NCBI GenBank assembly: GCA_903918375.1
Contig: CAIXED010000001.1
Coordinates: 62,001 to 126,000, forward strand
Length of the DNA: 64,000 bases
Direction: 5' to 3'
Origin: an uncultured Pseudomonadota bacterium
Lineage (GTDB): Bacteria > Pseudomonadota > Gammaproteobacteria > Methylococcales > Methylomonadaceae
Shown here: positions 52,886 through 61,673 of the stretch, piece by piece
Layout: every line of letters starts with the position of its first letter
How positions within the stretch are numbered: the stretch's first letter is position 1
Made by a program: the position numbers and the translations under genes
The notes under the pieces: model-generated
What the model was told of the DNA's origin: nothing
What the model saw: the letters and a program-made list of their open reading frames with translations, nothing else
The model's database searches: none

Positions 52886-53482
52886 ATGCACAATCAAGGC
52901 TTAGTCAAAGAATTAATCCAAAGCCTGTGCTGCTTACCGGGCGTTGGCACCAAATCAGCCCAGCGTATGGCGTTTCATTTATTGCAGCGCAATCGAGACG
53001 GTGGGCAACAATTAAGCCAAATTCTTGGCCAAGCGATGCTTGAAGTGGGCTTTTGTCAGCAATGCAGAACCCTTACCGAACACAATCTTTGCGAAATTTG
53101 CAGTAATTCACTGCGAGATACAGACACACTCTGCATAGTGGAAAGCCCCGCAGATGTCTGGGTTATCGACCAAGCAACTAACTTCAAAGGCAAATACTTC
53201 GTGCTCCATGGCCGCTTATCGCCATTAGATGGGATTGGCCCAGATCAATTAGGCTTTGATCAATTAGAGCAGCGACTGCGTAATGGCGAGTTAAAAGAAA
53301 TTATTTTAGCCACTAACTCAACGGTGGAGGGTCAAGCCACCGCGCACTTTATTAGCGAAGTCGCAACAAAACATCAAATTCGCTGCACTCGAATTGCTCA
53401 CGGCATTCCCATGGGTGGCGAATTAGAATTTATTGATAGCAGCACCCTTTCACATGCCTTTAACGGCAGACGCGAGTTATAA
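52886..53482 (+). CDS. recR: Recombination protein RecR
   Basis: 198 aa. Helix-hairpin-helix LCCLPGVGTKSAQRMAFHLL, a C4 zinc finger CQQCRTLTEHNLCEIC, and a Toprim domain beginning LCIVESPADVWVID with GRLSPLDGIGP. It works with RecO (and RecF) to load RecA at gaps. It lies two bases after ybaB and is closed by the 53498-53527 terminator. Confidence 0.97.
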   Translation: MHNQGLVKELIQSLCCLPGVGTKSAQRMAFHLLQRNRDGGQQLSQILGQAMLEVGFCQQCRTLTEHNLCEICSNSLRDTDTLCIVESPADVWVIDQATNFKGKYFVLHGRLSPLDGIGPDQLGFDQLEQRLRNGELKEIILATNSTVEGQATAHFISEVATKHQIRCTRIAHGIPMGGELEFIDSSTLSHAFNGRREL

Positions 53483-53497
53483 GAGCTTTGTTTAGGC

Positions 53498-53527
53498 AAA
53501 AAAAAGCCGCCTTTCGGCGGCTTTTTA
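53498..53527. terminator. Bidirectional terminator between recR and csp gene
   Basis: AAAAAAGCCGCC-TTTC-GGCGGCTTTTT: a strong GC stem flanked by A and T tracts, serving both convergent genes. Confidence 0.9.
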
Positions 53528-53539
53528 TTTAGCCAAAGC

Positions 53540-53749
53540 TTATAACGGAGTTACGTTTTCAGCTTGTGGGCCTTTTTGACCTGTAGTTACTTCCATAGTA
53601 ACGCGTTGACCTTCTTTCAAGGTTTTACGACCGTTGCCATTGATAGCGCTGAAATGTACGAATACATCTTTGCCGCCTTCTTGCTCGATGAAGCCGAAGC
53701 CTTTTTCATCGTTAAACCATTTTACTTTGCCTTCTACTTGTACTGACAT
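53540..53749 (-). CDS. Cold-shock protein (CspA family)
   Basis: 69-aa single cold-shock domain with both RNA-binding motifs: KGFGFI (RNP1) and VFVHFSAI (RNP2). It starts [19 protein letters not shown], the family consensus. It binds single-stranded RNA or DNA as a chaperone. A leader of about 100 bases lies between the predicted promoter (53862-53888) and the start, consistent with post-transcriptional control as in cspA. Confidence 0.96.
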   Translation of the reverse strand: MSVQVEGKVKWFNDEKGFGFIEQEGGKDVFVHFSAINGNGRKTLKEGQRVTMEVTTGQKGPQAENVTPL

Positions 53750-53861
53750 AAATCTCTCTTACTTTTAAAATTGCCATTGCTGGCGTGTTACAGGGGTGGT
53801 GAATAAAGCGGGTAGTGGAAGACGTGTAAAGCGACAACGATTACCTTGCTAAATCGGTGCC

Positions 53862-53888
53862 ATTATACATAGCTATTGCCTTTGTCAA
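53862..53888 (-). promoter_or_regulatory. Predicted promoter of the cold-shock gene
   Basis: On the minus strand, perfect TTGACA (complement of 53883-53888) and TATAAT (complement of 53862-53867) hexamers with a 15-base spacer, shorter than the optimal 17. The rest of the gap (53889-54108) is AT-rich and holds no gene that I can see. Confidence 0.55.
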
Positions 53889-54108
53889 AGCAAAAATCAA
53901 TTGAATTTAAGCTTTAAAATGACATTAATGGCTAATCATAAAAAAAATATAAATCAAAACCAACACAAGCCATTGATAAATATGAAAATTTCATCACCCA
54001 AAAAGCATTAAGACATACTCAATGAATGATGAAAAATATTCAAAAAACCTTGTTTTTAAGATTAAAAATATGTTGTTTTTAATTAACTAAAGCAGATTTC
54101 GATCAAAA

Positions 54109-56715
54109 TCAATCAGCATCCAACTCATCTGCTGACAATTTCTTGCCTGGCAAATAGTTAGGCGCAACACTAATTAAAATGGTTAATAAAGTTGCCAGAT
54201 AAGGCACTGCTTGCACAGCTAACACGGCTACCCATAAGCGACCACTCAAATTATCAAAATGCTCAACCGACCGCATCGCGACAATACCTGCGATTAACAA
54301 GGTCAGCAACAACAACTCTTGCCAAATAACCAATAAGCCAGCAATTAAAGGCCCTTGTTCTTCATACTTTGGCGTACGCATAAAAGGCTTACCTGAAGTA
54401 AACAAGCCTTGTAGAGTGCCTCTTGCCACTGTGTGAGTGAGCGACAAACCAGCTAAAGCAGCCCCCAACGCCTGAAACATTGAACAAGCCACACGCGCTT
54501 TGTATAACCACAAGCCACGCAACACTTTGAAGCCAAACAAACCTATCGTCGGTAACAAAAATGCGCCAACTGGCAACTCACTGTGCAATGGATCACTAAC
54601 AATCATCGCAGTAAGCACCAAACTGGTCATGGTAAACAATAATGCCAACGCATCAGAGAACCAAGGCAACCAACCTGCCACGAAGTAATAACGTTGAGCA
54701 GACGTTAACGATGATTTTTTATTCGGTAAGAAATGACGCCAGTGGCGCTTAATAATTTGCATAGCGCCATAAACCCAACGGAAACGTTGCGTCATATAAC
54801 CTGAGAAGGTATCCGGCATTAAGCCGCGACCGAATGATTCTTTGCAATAAACTGAATCATAGCCAGCCTCATATAAGCGCAAGCCCAACTCACTATCTTC
54901 ACAAATACACCATTCACCCCAAGCACCGACTTTCTCAAATGCCGACTTGCGAACCATGGTCATCGTGCCATGCTGAATAATGGCGTTGTATTCGTTACGT
55001 TGCACCATACCGATATTAAAGAAACCGGCATATTCCCAATAACAAATCTCTTTAAATGCCCCTTGATTCAAATCTCGATAATCTTGCGGTGACTGCACAA
55101 AACCGACATTTTCATTATCAAAATACGGCACCATCGACTTTAACCAGTCAGGCGACAAAATGTAGTCGCTATCGATAACCGCAATAATCTCAGCATCTTC
55201 CGCTGTATTGGTTAACGCATAGTTAATCGCACCCGCTTTATAGCCCGGCCAATTATCAAGATGGAAAAAGCGGAATTTAGCGCCTAACTCTTGGCAATAA
55301 GCCTGAACTGGCTGCCAAATATCAGGATCTTTAGTGTTGTTATCCATAATTAGCACTTCGAAATTAGGATAATCAACTTTAGCTAGCGCCGTTAAAGTTT
55401 TACGCACCATTTCTGGCGGCTCATTATGAATCGGCAAATGAATAGAAACTTTCGGATATTTAAAGCTAGCACTCGGTTGTAATGGTGTAAAGGTTCGACG
55501 ACCTTTTCTATGCCACAGTACCTCAGACAATTCCAAGCTTTCTGTTAACAACACCAAAATAGCCATTGCCTGCATCATCAATAAGATAGCCCAAAAAACC
55601 ACTGAGAACCCTGTCTGATATTGAGCTGCAGCAATTGATGCCGACCAAAATAAAACCGACGCAGCTAAATTAGCAATAATCCCGAAAAAGAATTTTCCTG
55701 CTAATTTCAAACTCTTGCGAGTAAATAAGAAAACAGCCATCAAGATGATACTGAACAAAGCAGCACCTGTAGCCCAATTCTGCCAACTAGGGTTAGCTAA
55801 TACATCGCCTTCCATTGGGAACTTAGGCTGTCTATCAACGTTAAACAAACCCCAATAAGCACCAGCACTACCTTCAATCTGAATTTTCCAAGGCTGATCA
55901 AAAGCCTCAACAACATAGTAAATAATGTTTTCTTCGGTCGCCCGATTTAAGAATTCACGTAAGAATTTAGCTTGATTACCTAAAGAGGCTGTCGAATGCT
56001 TGTATGGCTGACCATCTGACGGCCAACCCACCTCGGTTAAGACAATTTGCTTGCCAGGAAAGGTTTGCTGTAAATCGTGATAACGCTCAAATACATAATC
56101 AACAGCATTTTCAAGTGCAATACCCTCCCAATAAGGCAAGATATGTACCGCAATAAAATCAACTTCATCCGCTAACTCTGGATGCAACTTCCATTGATCC
56201 CAAGTTTCTGACGTACTAACAGGCTTCCATGTACGTTTTTTAACTTCACGGATATATTCAATCAATTGCGGAACTTCGACGTTCCCTCTCAACAAGCTTT
56301 CGTTACCAACGATGGTTCTAACGATTGCTTTGGGATATTGATTACTTAGGGAAATAAGACTTTCAATTTCGCGACGATTTTTTTCCAAATCATCGTCAAT
56401 CCAAGCCCCCATCGCCAAATGTTCACCGTATTTTGCGGCTAATTCTGGCACGACTTCCATACCTTCTAGCGATGTATAAGTTCTAATCGAATGCGCTTTA
56501 CCAACTAGTAACTCGACGTCTTCGGCAATCTGTTCCTTAGTGGGATAAATACCTTTTCTTGGATTGGAGTCGCGTCGCATAGGGCTAAAGGTTAAGCCCA
56601 TCATGGTTTTATTCCATGATGGCAGCTGCAAAGGATTATTTACATAAGACCAAATCCCTAGATTGACAGCAACCAGAAATACTAAAGTTATAAAAGTGGC
56701 TATTTTGGCTTTCAT
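54109..56715 (-). CDS. ndvB: GH17-like / family 2 glycosyltransferase fusion (NdvB-like glucan synthase)
   Basis: 868 aa, inner membrane. N-terminal helix, then a periplasmic GH17-like domain (about 36-300) with the two glutamates expected for that family: E139 in VGNES and E228 in TEVGWPS. Then helices, and a cytoplasmic GT2 domain (about 415-660) with DNNTKD, DSDYI, CEDSELG and QRFRWVYG, i.e. the D, DxD, ED and QxxRW motifs of processive beta-glycosyltransferases. More helices follow. Architecture and length resemble Pseudomonas aeruginosa NdvB, which makes periplasmic beta-1,3-glucans. The product here is inferred. Confidence 0.85.
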   Translation of the reverse strand: MKAKIATFITLVFLVAVNLGIWSYVNNPLQLPSWNKTMMGLTFSPMRRDSNPRKGIYPTKEQIAEDVELLVGKAHSIRTYTSLEGMEVVPELAAKYGEHLAMGAWIDDDLEKNRREIESLISLSNQYPKAIVRTIVGNESLLRGNVEVPQLIEYIREVKKRTWKPVSTSETWDQWKLHPELADEVDFIAVHILPYWEGIALENAVDYVFERYHDLQQTFPGKQIVLTEVGWPSDGQPYKHSTASLGNQAKFLREFLNRATEENIIYYVVEAFDQPWKIQIEGSAGAYWGLFNVDRQPKFPMEGDVLANPSWQNWATGAALFSIILMAVFLFTRKSLKLAGKFFFGIIANLAASVLFWSASIAAAQYQTGFSVVFWAILLMMQAMAILVLLTESLELSEVLWHRKGRRTFTPLQPSASFKYPKVSIHLPIHNEPPEMVRKTLTALAKVDYPNFEVLIMDNNTKDPDIWQPVQAYCQELGAKFRFFHLDNWPGYKAGAINYALTNTAEDAEIIAVIDSDYILSPDWLKSMVPYFDNENVGFVQSPQDYRDLNQGAFKEICYWEYAGFFNIGMVQRNEYNAIIQHGTMTMVRKSAFEKVGAWGEWCICEDSELGLRLYEAGYDSVYCKESFGRGLMPDTFSGYMTQRFRWVYGAMQIIKRHWRHFLPNKKSSLTSAQRYYFVAGWLPWFSDALALLFTMTSLVLTAMIVSDPLHSELPVGAFLLPTIGLFGFKVLRGLWLYKARVACSMFQALGAALAGLSLTHTVARGTLQGLFTSGKPFMRTPKYEEQGPLIAGLLVIWQELLLLTLLIAGIVAMRSVEHFDNLSGRLWVAVLAVQAVPYLATLLTILISVAPNYLPGKKLSADELDAD

Positions 56716-56825
56716 TTCGAAAAAACAACTCCGATGGTGGAATATAGATTTTTATTATTAGAATTTACACATCAACTTCCTCAGTCCAAGGCGAACTGAA
56801 GAAAATAATTTTTTAATAAAGCAAG

Positions 56826-56902
56826 AAAAAACCTCGCTAAAATTGGCAAACACAGCAAGTAATCATGCTACGTATTTTTAACTCACCAATCTTAAGCGAG
56901 GC
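56826..56902 (-). terminator. Long-stem terminator after the winged-helix gene
   Basis: On the minus strand CCTCGCT-TAAG-ATTGG pairs with CCAAT-TTT-AGCGAGG around a loop of about 45 bases and is followed by TTTTTT. Confidence 0.6.
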
Positions 56903-56916
56903 TTTAGAGCACTGCT

Positions 56917-57114
56917 TTATACCAAAGACAACGTTTCCGTACGTCCTTTAGTCGCAATAGACAACTTCCCTTCCCTAGCTAACCAACCAATTGCACGTTG
57001 GATTTCATTTTTACCCAAACCAGTGTCAGTCATTACTTTATTGACACTAGACTCACCATTTTCATCCAAATATTGCCAAACTTGTCCCGCTAATTCACCG
57101 ATAACATCAGTCAT
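56917..57114 (-). CDS. Winged helix-turn-helix protein (DUF2582-like)
   Basis: 65 aa from ATG 57114, which has the better-placed Shine-Dalgarno (AGAGGTGG) than the tracked start. The small winged-helix fold is seen as VWQYLDENGESSVNKVMTDTGLGKNEIQRAIGWLAREGKLSI followed by a wing with TLSLV. DUF2582-like proteins are stand-alone DNA-binding-like domains with unknown targets. It lies about 70 bases downstream of minE on the same strand but has its own terminator. Confidence 0.8.
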   Translation of the reverse strand: MTDVIGELAGQVWQYLDENGESSVNKVMTDTGLGKNEIQRAIGWLAREGKLSIATKGRTETLSLV

Positions 57115-57182
57115 ATCCACCTCTCTCATTGGTTAGTAAATACTTTTTAGAACACTAGCAAATCCAGCAATTAAGATCGAAA

Positions 57183-57437
57183 TTAACGATCTTCGGGTAA
57201 AACAATATTTAATTCCAAGGTTTCTTGATTACCCTCTTGATCAAAATGCACTGTAATCGCATCTTGATCGACATTCACATATTTGCGAATTACTTCCATT
57301 ATCTCCCGCTGCAAGGCAGGTAAATAAGACGGTTGATTACGAGATGTTCTCTCATGTGCAACTAAAATCTGCAATCGCTCTTTAGCTAAAGAAGCAGAAT
57401 TAGGTTTTGACGATCGAAAATAATCCAAGAGACTCAT
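57183..57437 (-). CDS. minE: Cell division topological specificity factor MinE
   Basis: 84 aa. The N-terminal MinD-activating segment is SLLDYFRSSKPNSASLAKERLQILVAHER and the C-terminal topological domain contains LQREIMEVIRKYVNVDQDAITVHF. It stimulates MinD ATPase and drives pole-to-pole oscillation. Its start overlaps the end of minD by one base. Confidence 0.97.
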   Translation of the reverse strand: MSLLDYFRSSKPNSASLAKERLQILVAHERTSRNQPSYLPALQREIMEVIRKYVNVDQDAITVHFDQEGNQETLELNIVLPEDR

Positions 57438-58246
57438 TACTTACTCCCGAAAATTTTACTAAATATGCCCTTTTTCTCTTCAATAAAACGATGTGGCTTA
57501 TCTTCGCCTAAATAACGTGCAACGATGTCACTATAGGCTTGGCCTGCATCACTTTCTTCATCGAGAATAACAGGCGTCCCTGAGTTAGATGCATTCAAAA
57601 CCGCTTTTGATTCAGGAATCACACCTAATAATTTTAAAGATAAAATATCCTGAACATCATCAACACTCAACATCTCACCTAATCTAACCCGCTCTGGTGA
57701 ATAACGCGTCAATAACAAATATTCATTAATCGCTTCTTCGCCTTTTTCGGCGCGGCGTGATTTACTGGATAAAATCCCCAACATCCGATCAGAATCTCGC
57801 ACTGAAGAAACTTCAGGGTTAGTCACAACAAAAGCATCATCAGCAAAATACATGGCCATTGTCGCACCACGTTCAATACCAGCCGGTGAATCGCACACAA
57901 TATAGGCAAAGTCTTTGGACAACTCTTCCAATATTTTGCCAACACCTTCTGTAGTTAAGGCATCTTTATCGCGAGTTTGTGAAGCAGGCAAAATAAATAA
58001 TTGCTCACAACGCTTATCTTTGATTAAGGCTTGATTCAATGTGGCTTCATTGTTAATCACATTAACCAAATCATAAACAACACGACGCTCGCAGCCCATA
58101 ATCAAATCAAGATTACGCAAGCCCACATCAAAATCAATAACCGCCGTTTTATGTCCGCGCTTTGCCAATCCCATAGCAATCGCAGCACTGGTAGTGGTTT
58201 TACCAACACCACCTTTTCCTGATGTAACTACAATAATTCTGGCCAA
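57437..58246 (-). CDS. minD: Septum site-determining ATPase MinD
   Basis: 269 aa. Deviant Walker A GKGGVGKTTTSAAI at residues 10-23, AVIDFDVGLRNLDLIMG, and CDSPAGIERGA (Walker B/switch II). The C-terminal amphipathic membrane-targeting helix is EEKKGIFSKIFGSK. It recruits MinC to the membrane. Gene order minC-minD-minE on the minus strand is canonical. Confidence 0.98.
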   Translation of the reverse strand: MARIIVVTSGKGGVGKTTTSAAIAMGLAKRGHKTAVIDFDVGLRNLDLIMGCERRVVYDLVNVINNEATLNQALIKDKRCEQLFILPASQTRDKDALTTEGVGKILEELSKDFAYIVCDSPAGIERGATMAMYFADDAFVVTNPEVSSVRDSDRMLGILSSKSRRAEKGEEAINEYLLLTRYSPERVRLGEMLSVDDVQDILSLKLLGVIPESKAVLNASNSGTPVILDEESDAGQAYSDIVARYLGEDKPHRFIEEKKGIFSKIFGSK

Positions 58247-58266
58247 TGTTTTTCTCCAAGAAAAGC

Positions 58267-59001
58267 TTAAATGTTTTTAATATCGAGAGTTTGATCTTTC
58301 AAACTAATATGAACGGGGATTTGCGGTGGGTATCCTGCTAAATCATCTTTTAACTTATAAATACCGGCAACTGATACCAGTTCCGCTTGCAAATCTGAAC
58401 AAAAAATCCGACTTTCAGGGTTACCCAGCACACCCGCTAAAGCACGACCACGCAAAGAACCATAGACATGAATATTGCCTTCAGCCATGATTTCAGCACC
58501 AGCACTGACAGTTGCGGTGACAATCAAATCACCTTTGGCATAGACACGTTGCCCTGAACGAATCGGTTGAGTAATTAATTTATTTTCGACAGACTGATTA
58601 GCCTCAACAACCGACTTATCGGCAACGACTGCTTTAGTCGCTGGCTTTTCAAGTAACGGCGCATTTTGACCATGTATTGAATGGACAGGTAAATTAATAG
58701 CTAAAGCTTGCTGATTTTGCTGTTCGTTACCACCCCGAATACCAATGGGCATAAAGCCATGTTGGCGCACTAAGGCAATAATTGCTTCCACTTGAATATT
58801 AATTTCTTTGGCATTCAGCTTTTGTAAATCGATCAACAAGGGTGAATTTTTAAAAAACTCCGGTGCTTGACCGACTTTTTCAGCTAATTGTTGATCGATA
58901 CTATCTAAATCTGGACTAAGCAACACCAATGCTGGGGTTGTAAGCGAGGTGCTTTTAAATTCTAAAGCCGTTTTTTTTGCTGAGGGCGATTCGATTGTCA
59001 T
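58267..59001 (-). CDS. minC: Septum site-determining protein MinC
   Basis: 244 aa. The N-terminal FtsZ-inhibiting domain is less conserved (ALEFKSTSLTTPALVLLSPDL); a linker near 115-150 follows, and the C-terminal beta-helix (QPIRSGQRVYAKGDLIVTATVSAGAEIMAEGNIHVYGSLRGRALAG) is the diagnostic MinD-binding part. It inhibits FtsZ ring assembly away from midcell. Confidence 0.97.
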   Translation of the reverse strand: MTIESPSAKKTALEFKSTSLTTPALVLLSPDLDSIDQQLAEKVGQAPEFFKNSPLLIDLQKLNAKEINIQVEAIIALVRQHGFMPIGIRGGNEQQNQQALAINLPVHSIHGQNAPLLEKPATKAVVADKSVVEANQSVENKLITQPIRSGQRVYAKGDLIVTATVSAGAEIMAEGNIHVYGSLRGRALAGVLGNPESRIFCSDLQAELVSVAGIYKLKDDLAGYPPQIPVHISLKDQTLDIKNI

Positions 59002-59072
59002 CAGATAAGGAGATATTCGGCAATTGAGTATGTTCAGATACTACCATTTTCAAACTAAAAAATCATGGCGGT

Positions 59073-60431
59073 TTACAGCAGAAACAGCGTCGCCAGCCCC
59101 AAAAATGCCATAAAACCAACCACATCAGTCACCGTTGTTAACAGCACACCACCCGCTAAAGCAGGATCAATTCCCATTTTATCGAGCACAACCGGAATCA
59201 AAACCCCAGCCGCAGCGGCACACACCAAATTAATCAGCATAGCGACACCTAACAATAAGCCGATATGCGAATTATGAAACCATAAACCAGCCACAATGCT
59301 GACCACCACCGCCCAAATTAAGCCATTAACCAAGCCAACAGACACTTCTTTATTCAACAAACTAGCGCTATTAGCCGGTGTTACTTGACGCAATGCCAAG
59401 CCTCGCACCACTAAAGTTAAAGTTTGGCTGCCGGCAATACCGCCCATACTGGCGACAATCGGCATTAATACTGCCAAGGCGACAATCTGTTGAATGGTTG
59501 CTTCAAACAAATCAATGACGGAAGCAGCCAAAAAGGCGGTTAATAAATTAACCCCTAACCACAATGCTCGACGTTTGGCACTATCGACCACCGGTTCAAA
59601 CATATCTTGAGCTTCTTTTAAGCCCGCCATACTCATCAATGAATGGTCTGCTTCATTTCTAATCAAGCCAACCACATCTTCTAAAATAATCCGGCCAATC
59701 ACTTTGCCATCATCAGCTAATACTGGCGCTGACAGTAACTTGCGACGCTCAAACAAAGCCGCCACATCCCGACTTGGCATCCGAAATGACACGCCGGTAC
59801 TACGAGTATCCATCACATTTTCCACTTTGCTGTGCGGGTCACTAGTCAGCAATTGGTTTAAATGCAATAAACCTTGGAAATGTTGATTTCTATCTATCAC
59901 GATTAAGCTATCAGTCGCCACCGGCATACTGCCACGCAAACGCAGATAACGTGAAACCACATCCAAACTCACATCAGCGCGGATAGTTAAGACATCCTGC
60001 AACATGACACTACCCGCGGTGTGTTCTTCGTAACTTAATGCTTGTTCAATTCGATTACGCTGCTGAACACCGATTGATTCGAGCACTTGTGATAACAACG
60101 GCTCAGGTAAGACATGCAATAAATCAATAACGCTATCGGAACCCAATCGCTCGGTTGCGGCAATCAAATCTTTTCTATCGGTGATTTTCAACAGACTACT
60201 GCCGACAGCGACATTCACCTCGACCAAAATCTCAGCCATTACACTCGGTGGAATCACAGCCCAAATTTTGGCGCGTTGTTCAGGTTCAATCGACTCGAGA
60301 ATATGAGCGGTTTCGGCAGGATATAAAGAATGCACCCAATTTCGAATATCAACTTGCGAGCCAAGATTCAAAATCTCAGTTGCCTGCGCTAAAAGACTGA
60401 CACTGTTTTCTGATATTGCCGATAGGGTCAT
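59073..60431 (-). CDS. mgtE: Magnesium transporter MgtE
   Basis: 452 aa. Order: N-terminal superhelical domain (LYPAETAHILESIEPEQRAKIW), two CBS domains at about 135-255 (HTAGSVMLQDVLTIR, DPHSKVENVMDTRS), a connecting helix, and five membrane helices at the C terminus with VLMPIVASMGGIAGSQTLTLVVRGLAL and the pore-lining IPVVLDKMGIDPALAGGVLLTTVTD. Magnesium-gated Mg2+ channel. It stands after rapZ, where PTS-Ntr genes are found in many relatives. Confidence 0.97.
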   Translation of the reverse strand: MTLSAISENSVSLLAQATEILNLGSQVDIRNWVHSLYPAETAHILESIEPEQRAKIWAVIPPSVMAEILVEVNVAVGSSLLKITDRKDLIAATERLGSDSVIDLLHVLPEPLLSQVLESIGVQQRNRIEQALSYEEHTAGSVMLQDVLTIRADVSLDVVSRYLRLRGSMPVATDSLIVIDRNQHFQGLLHLNQLLTSDPHSKVENVMDTRSTGVSFRMPSRDVAALFERRKLLSAPVLADDGKVIGRIILEDVVGLIRNEADHSLMSMAGLKEAQDMFEPVVDSAKRRALWLGVNLLTAFLAASVIDLFEATIQQIVALAVLMPIVASMGGIAGSQTLTLVVRGLALRQVTPANSASLLNKEVSVGLVNGLIWAVVVSIVAGLWFHNSHIGLLLGVAMLINLVCAAAAGVLIPVVLDKMGIDPALAGGVLLTTVTDVVGFMAFLGLATLFLL

Positions 60432-60464
60432 AAATCGTTACCCAAAAAGATAAATTGAATAAAG

Positions 60465-61322
60465 CTATCGCAACTCGCGGTGTCTGACGATAACGTTGGA
60501 GGTAATATTTTGAAAATGTTTACTTAATGCTTCGACCAAATAAACTGATCGATGTTGACCACCAGTACAGCCAATAGCAATGGTCAAATAACTTCTGTTA
60601 TCCGATTCAAAGCGCGGCGCCCAGCGTTCGATAAAATCACTAATATCGTGTAAAAACTCTTTTACATACGATTCATTCTGTAAAAAACTGGCCACATCAA
60701 CGTCTTTGCCAGTTAAGCCTCGCAATTCTGGCGCCCAATAAGGATTAGGCAAACTGCGGGCATCAAATACAAAATCGGCATCCAAAGGAATGCCATATTT
60801 AAAACCAAACGATTGAAACAGAATTGACAAGGAACTTTTGCCTTTTTCTCCCAACCGATTTCTTAATAAATCCCGCAATTGATGATAATGGGTATAGCTG
60901 GTATCAATCAAAATATCCGCACAAGTGGCGACAGGACGCAACATTTGTTGCTCAATATCAAGCGCTTCTCTTAAAGGCCGACTTTCAGTGGTTAGGGGAT
61001 GACGGCGACGGGTTTCACTGTAGCGTTTGAGAATAATATTCTCATCAGCCCGCATATAAACCACTTCACAATCAATCTCTTTACTGCGAATGACCGCAAG
61101 ACTGCTGGGAAAATCAGCAAGCTTTTGACGCTGATTGCGGGCATCAATACCAATAGCGGTTTTATCGTAAGTTTCTTTATCGACCAACATCACATTATCG
61201 ATAAAATCTTCTAGCATGGAAACCGGCAGGTTATCGATGCAGTAATAGCCACAATCCTCCAAAGTATCTAATGCAATACTTTTTCCAGACCCCGACAAAC
61301 CGCTAACGATAACCAGCTTCAT
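60465..61322 (-). CDS. rapZ: RNase adapter protein RapZ
   Basis: 285 aa. Walker A GLSGSGKS at residues 8-15, DTLEDCGYYCIDNLP, and the C-terminal RNA-binding half with FQSFGFKYGIPLDADFVFDARSLPNPYW and IAIGCTGGQHRSVYLVEAL, all family hallmarks. In E. coli it guides RNase E to the sRNA GlmZ and so controls GlmS. It follows hpf by 15 bases; ptsN, often between them, is absent. Confidence 0.97.
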   Translation of the reverse strand: MKLVIVSGLSGSGKSIALDTLEDCGYYCIDNLPVSMLEDFIDNVMLVDKETYDKTAIGIDARNQRQKLADFPSSLAVIRSKEIDCEVVYMRADENIILKRYSETRRRHPLTTESRPLREALDIEQQMLRPVATCADILIDTSYTHYHQLRDLLRNRLGEKGKSSLSILFQSFGFKYGIPLDADFVFDARSLPNPYWAPELRGLTGKDVDVASFLQNESYVKEFLHDISDFIERWAPRFESDNRSYLTIAIGCTGGQHRSVYLVEALSKHFQNITSNVIVRHRELR

Positions 61323-61337
61323 AATCAGCTTAAAAGC

Positions 61338-61634
61338 TTAACCGCGGTGGTGATCTTGAGTTTTTTCTTTGTGTTTACCGATTTGTCTGTCCAATTTATC
61401 AACCATATTGTCGATAGCGGCATACATATCTTCTTGCACATCTTCAGCAAACAATTTTGCACCACTAATTTGAACAGTGGCTTCCGCTTTTTGCTCTAAT
61501 TTTTCAACCGTTAAAATGACATGCACATCAACCACGTTGTCAAAATGACGTTTCAATTTGCTGATTTTTTCCTCAACATGGGCTTTTAATGAATCGGTTA
61601 CTTCTACGTGATGGCCTGTGATACTCACTTGCAT
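61338..61634 (-). CDS. hpf: Ribosome hibernation promoting factor, short form
   Basis: 98 aa. It starts MQVSITGHHVEVTDSLKAHVEEKISKLKRHFDNVVDVHVIL, and contains AEATVQISGAKLFAEDVQEDMYAAIDNMVDKLDRQIGKHKEK: the single-domain HPF of gammaproteobacteria. It binds the 30S decoding centre and promotes 100S ribosome dimers with RMF. It is located between rpoN and rapZ as usual. Confidence 0.97.
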   Translation of the reverse strand: MQVSITGHHVEVTDSLKAHVEEKISKLKRHFDNVVDVHVILTVEKLEQKAEATVQISGAKLFAEDVQEDMYAAIDNMVDKLDRQIGKHKEKTQDHHRG

Positions 61635-61673
61635 GGAATACTCCTATTTTATTTATATGCTTCCAACTACGGA

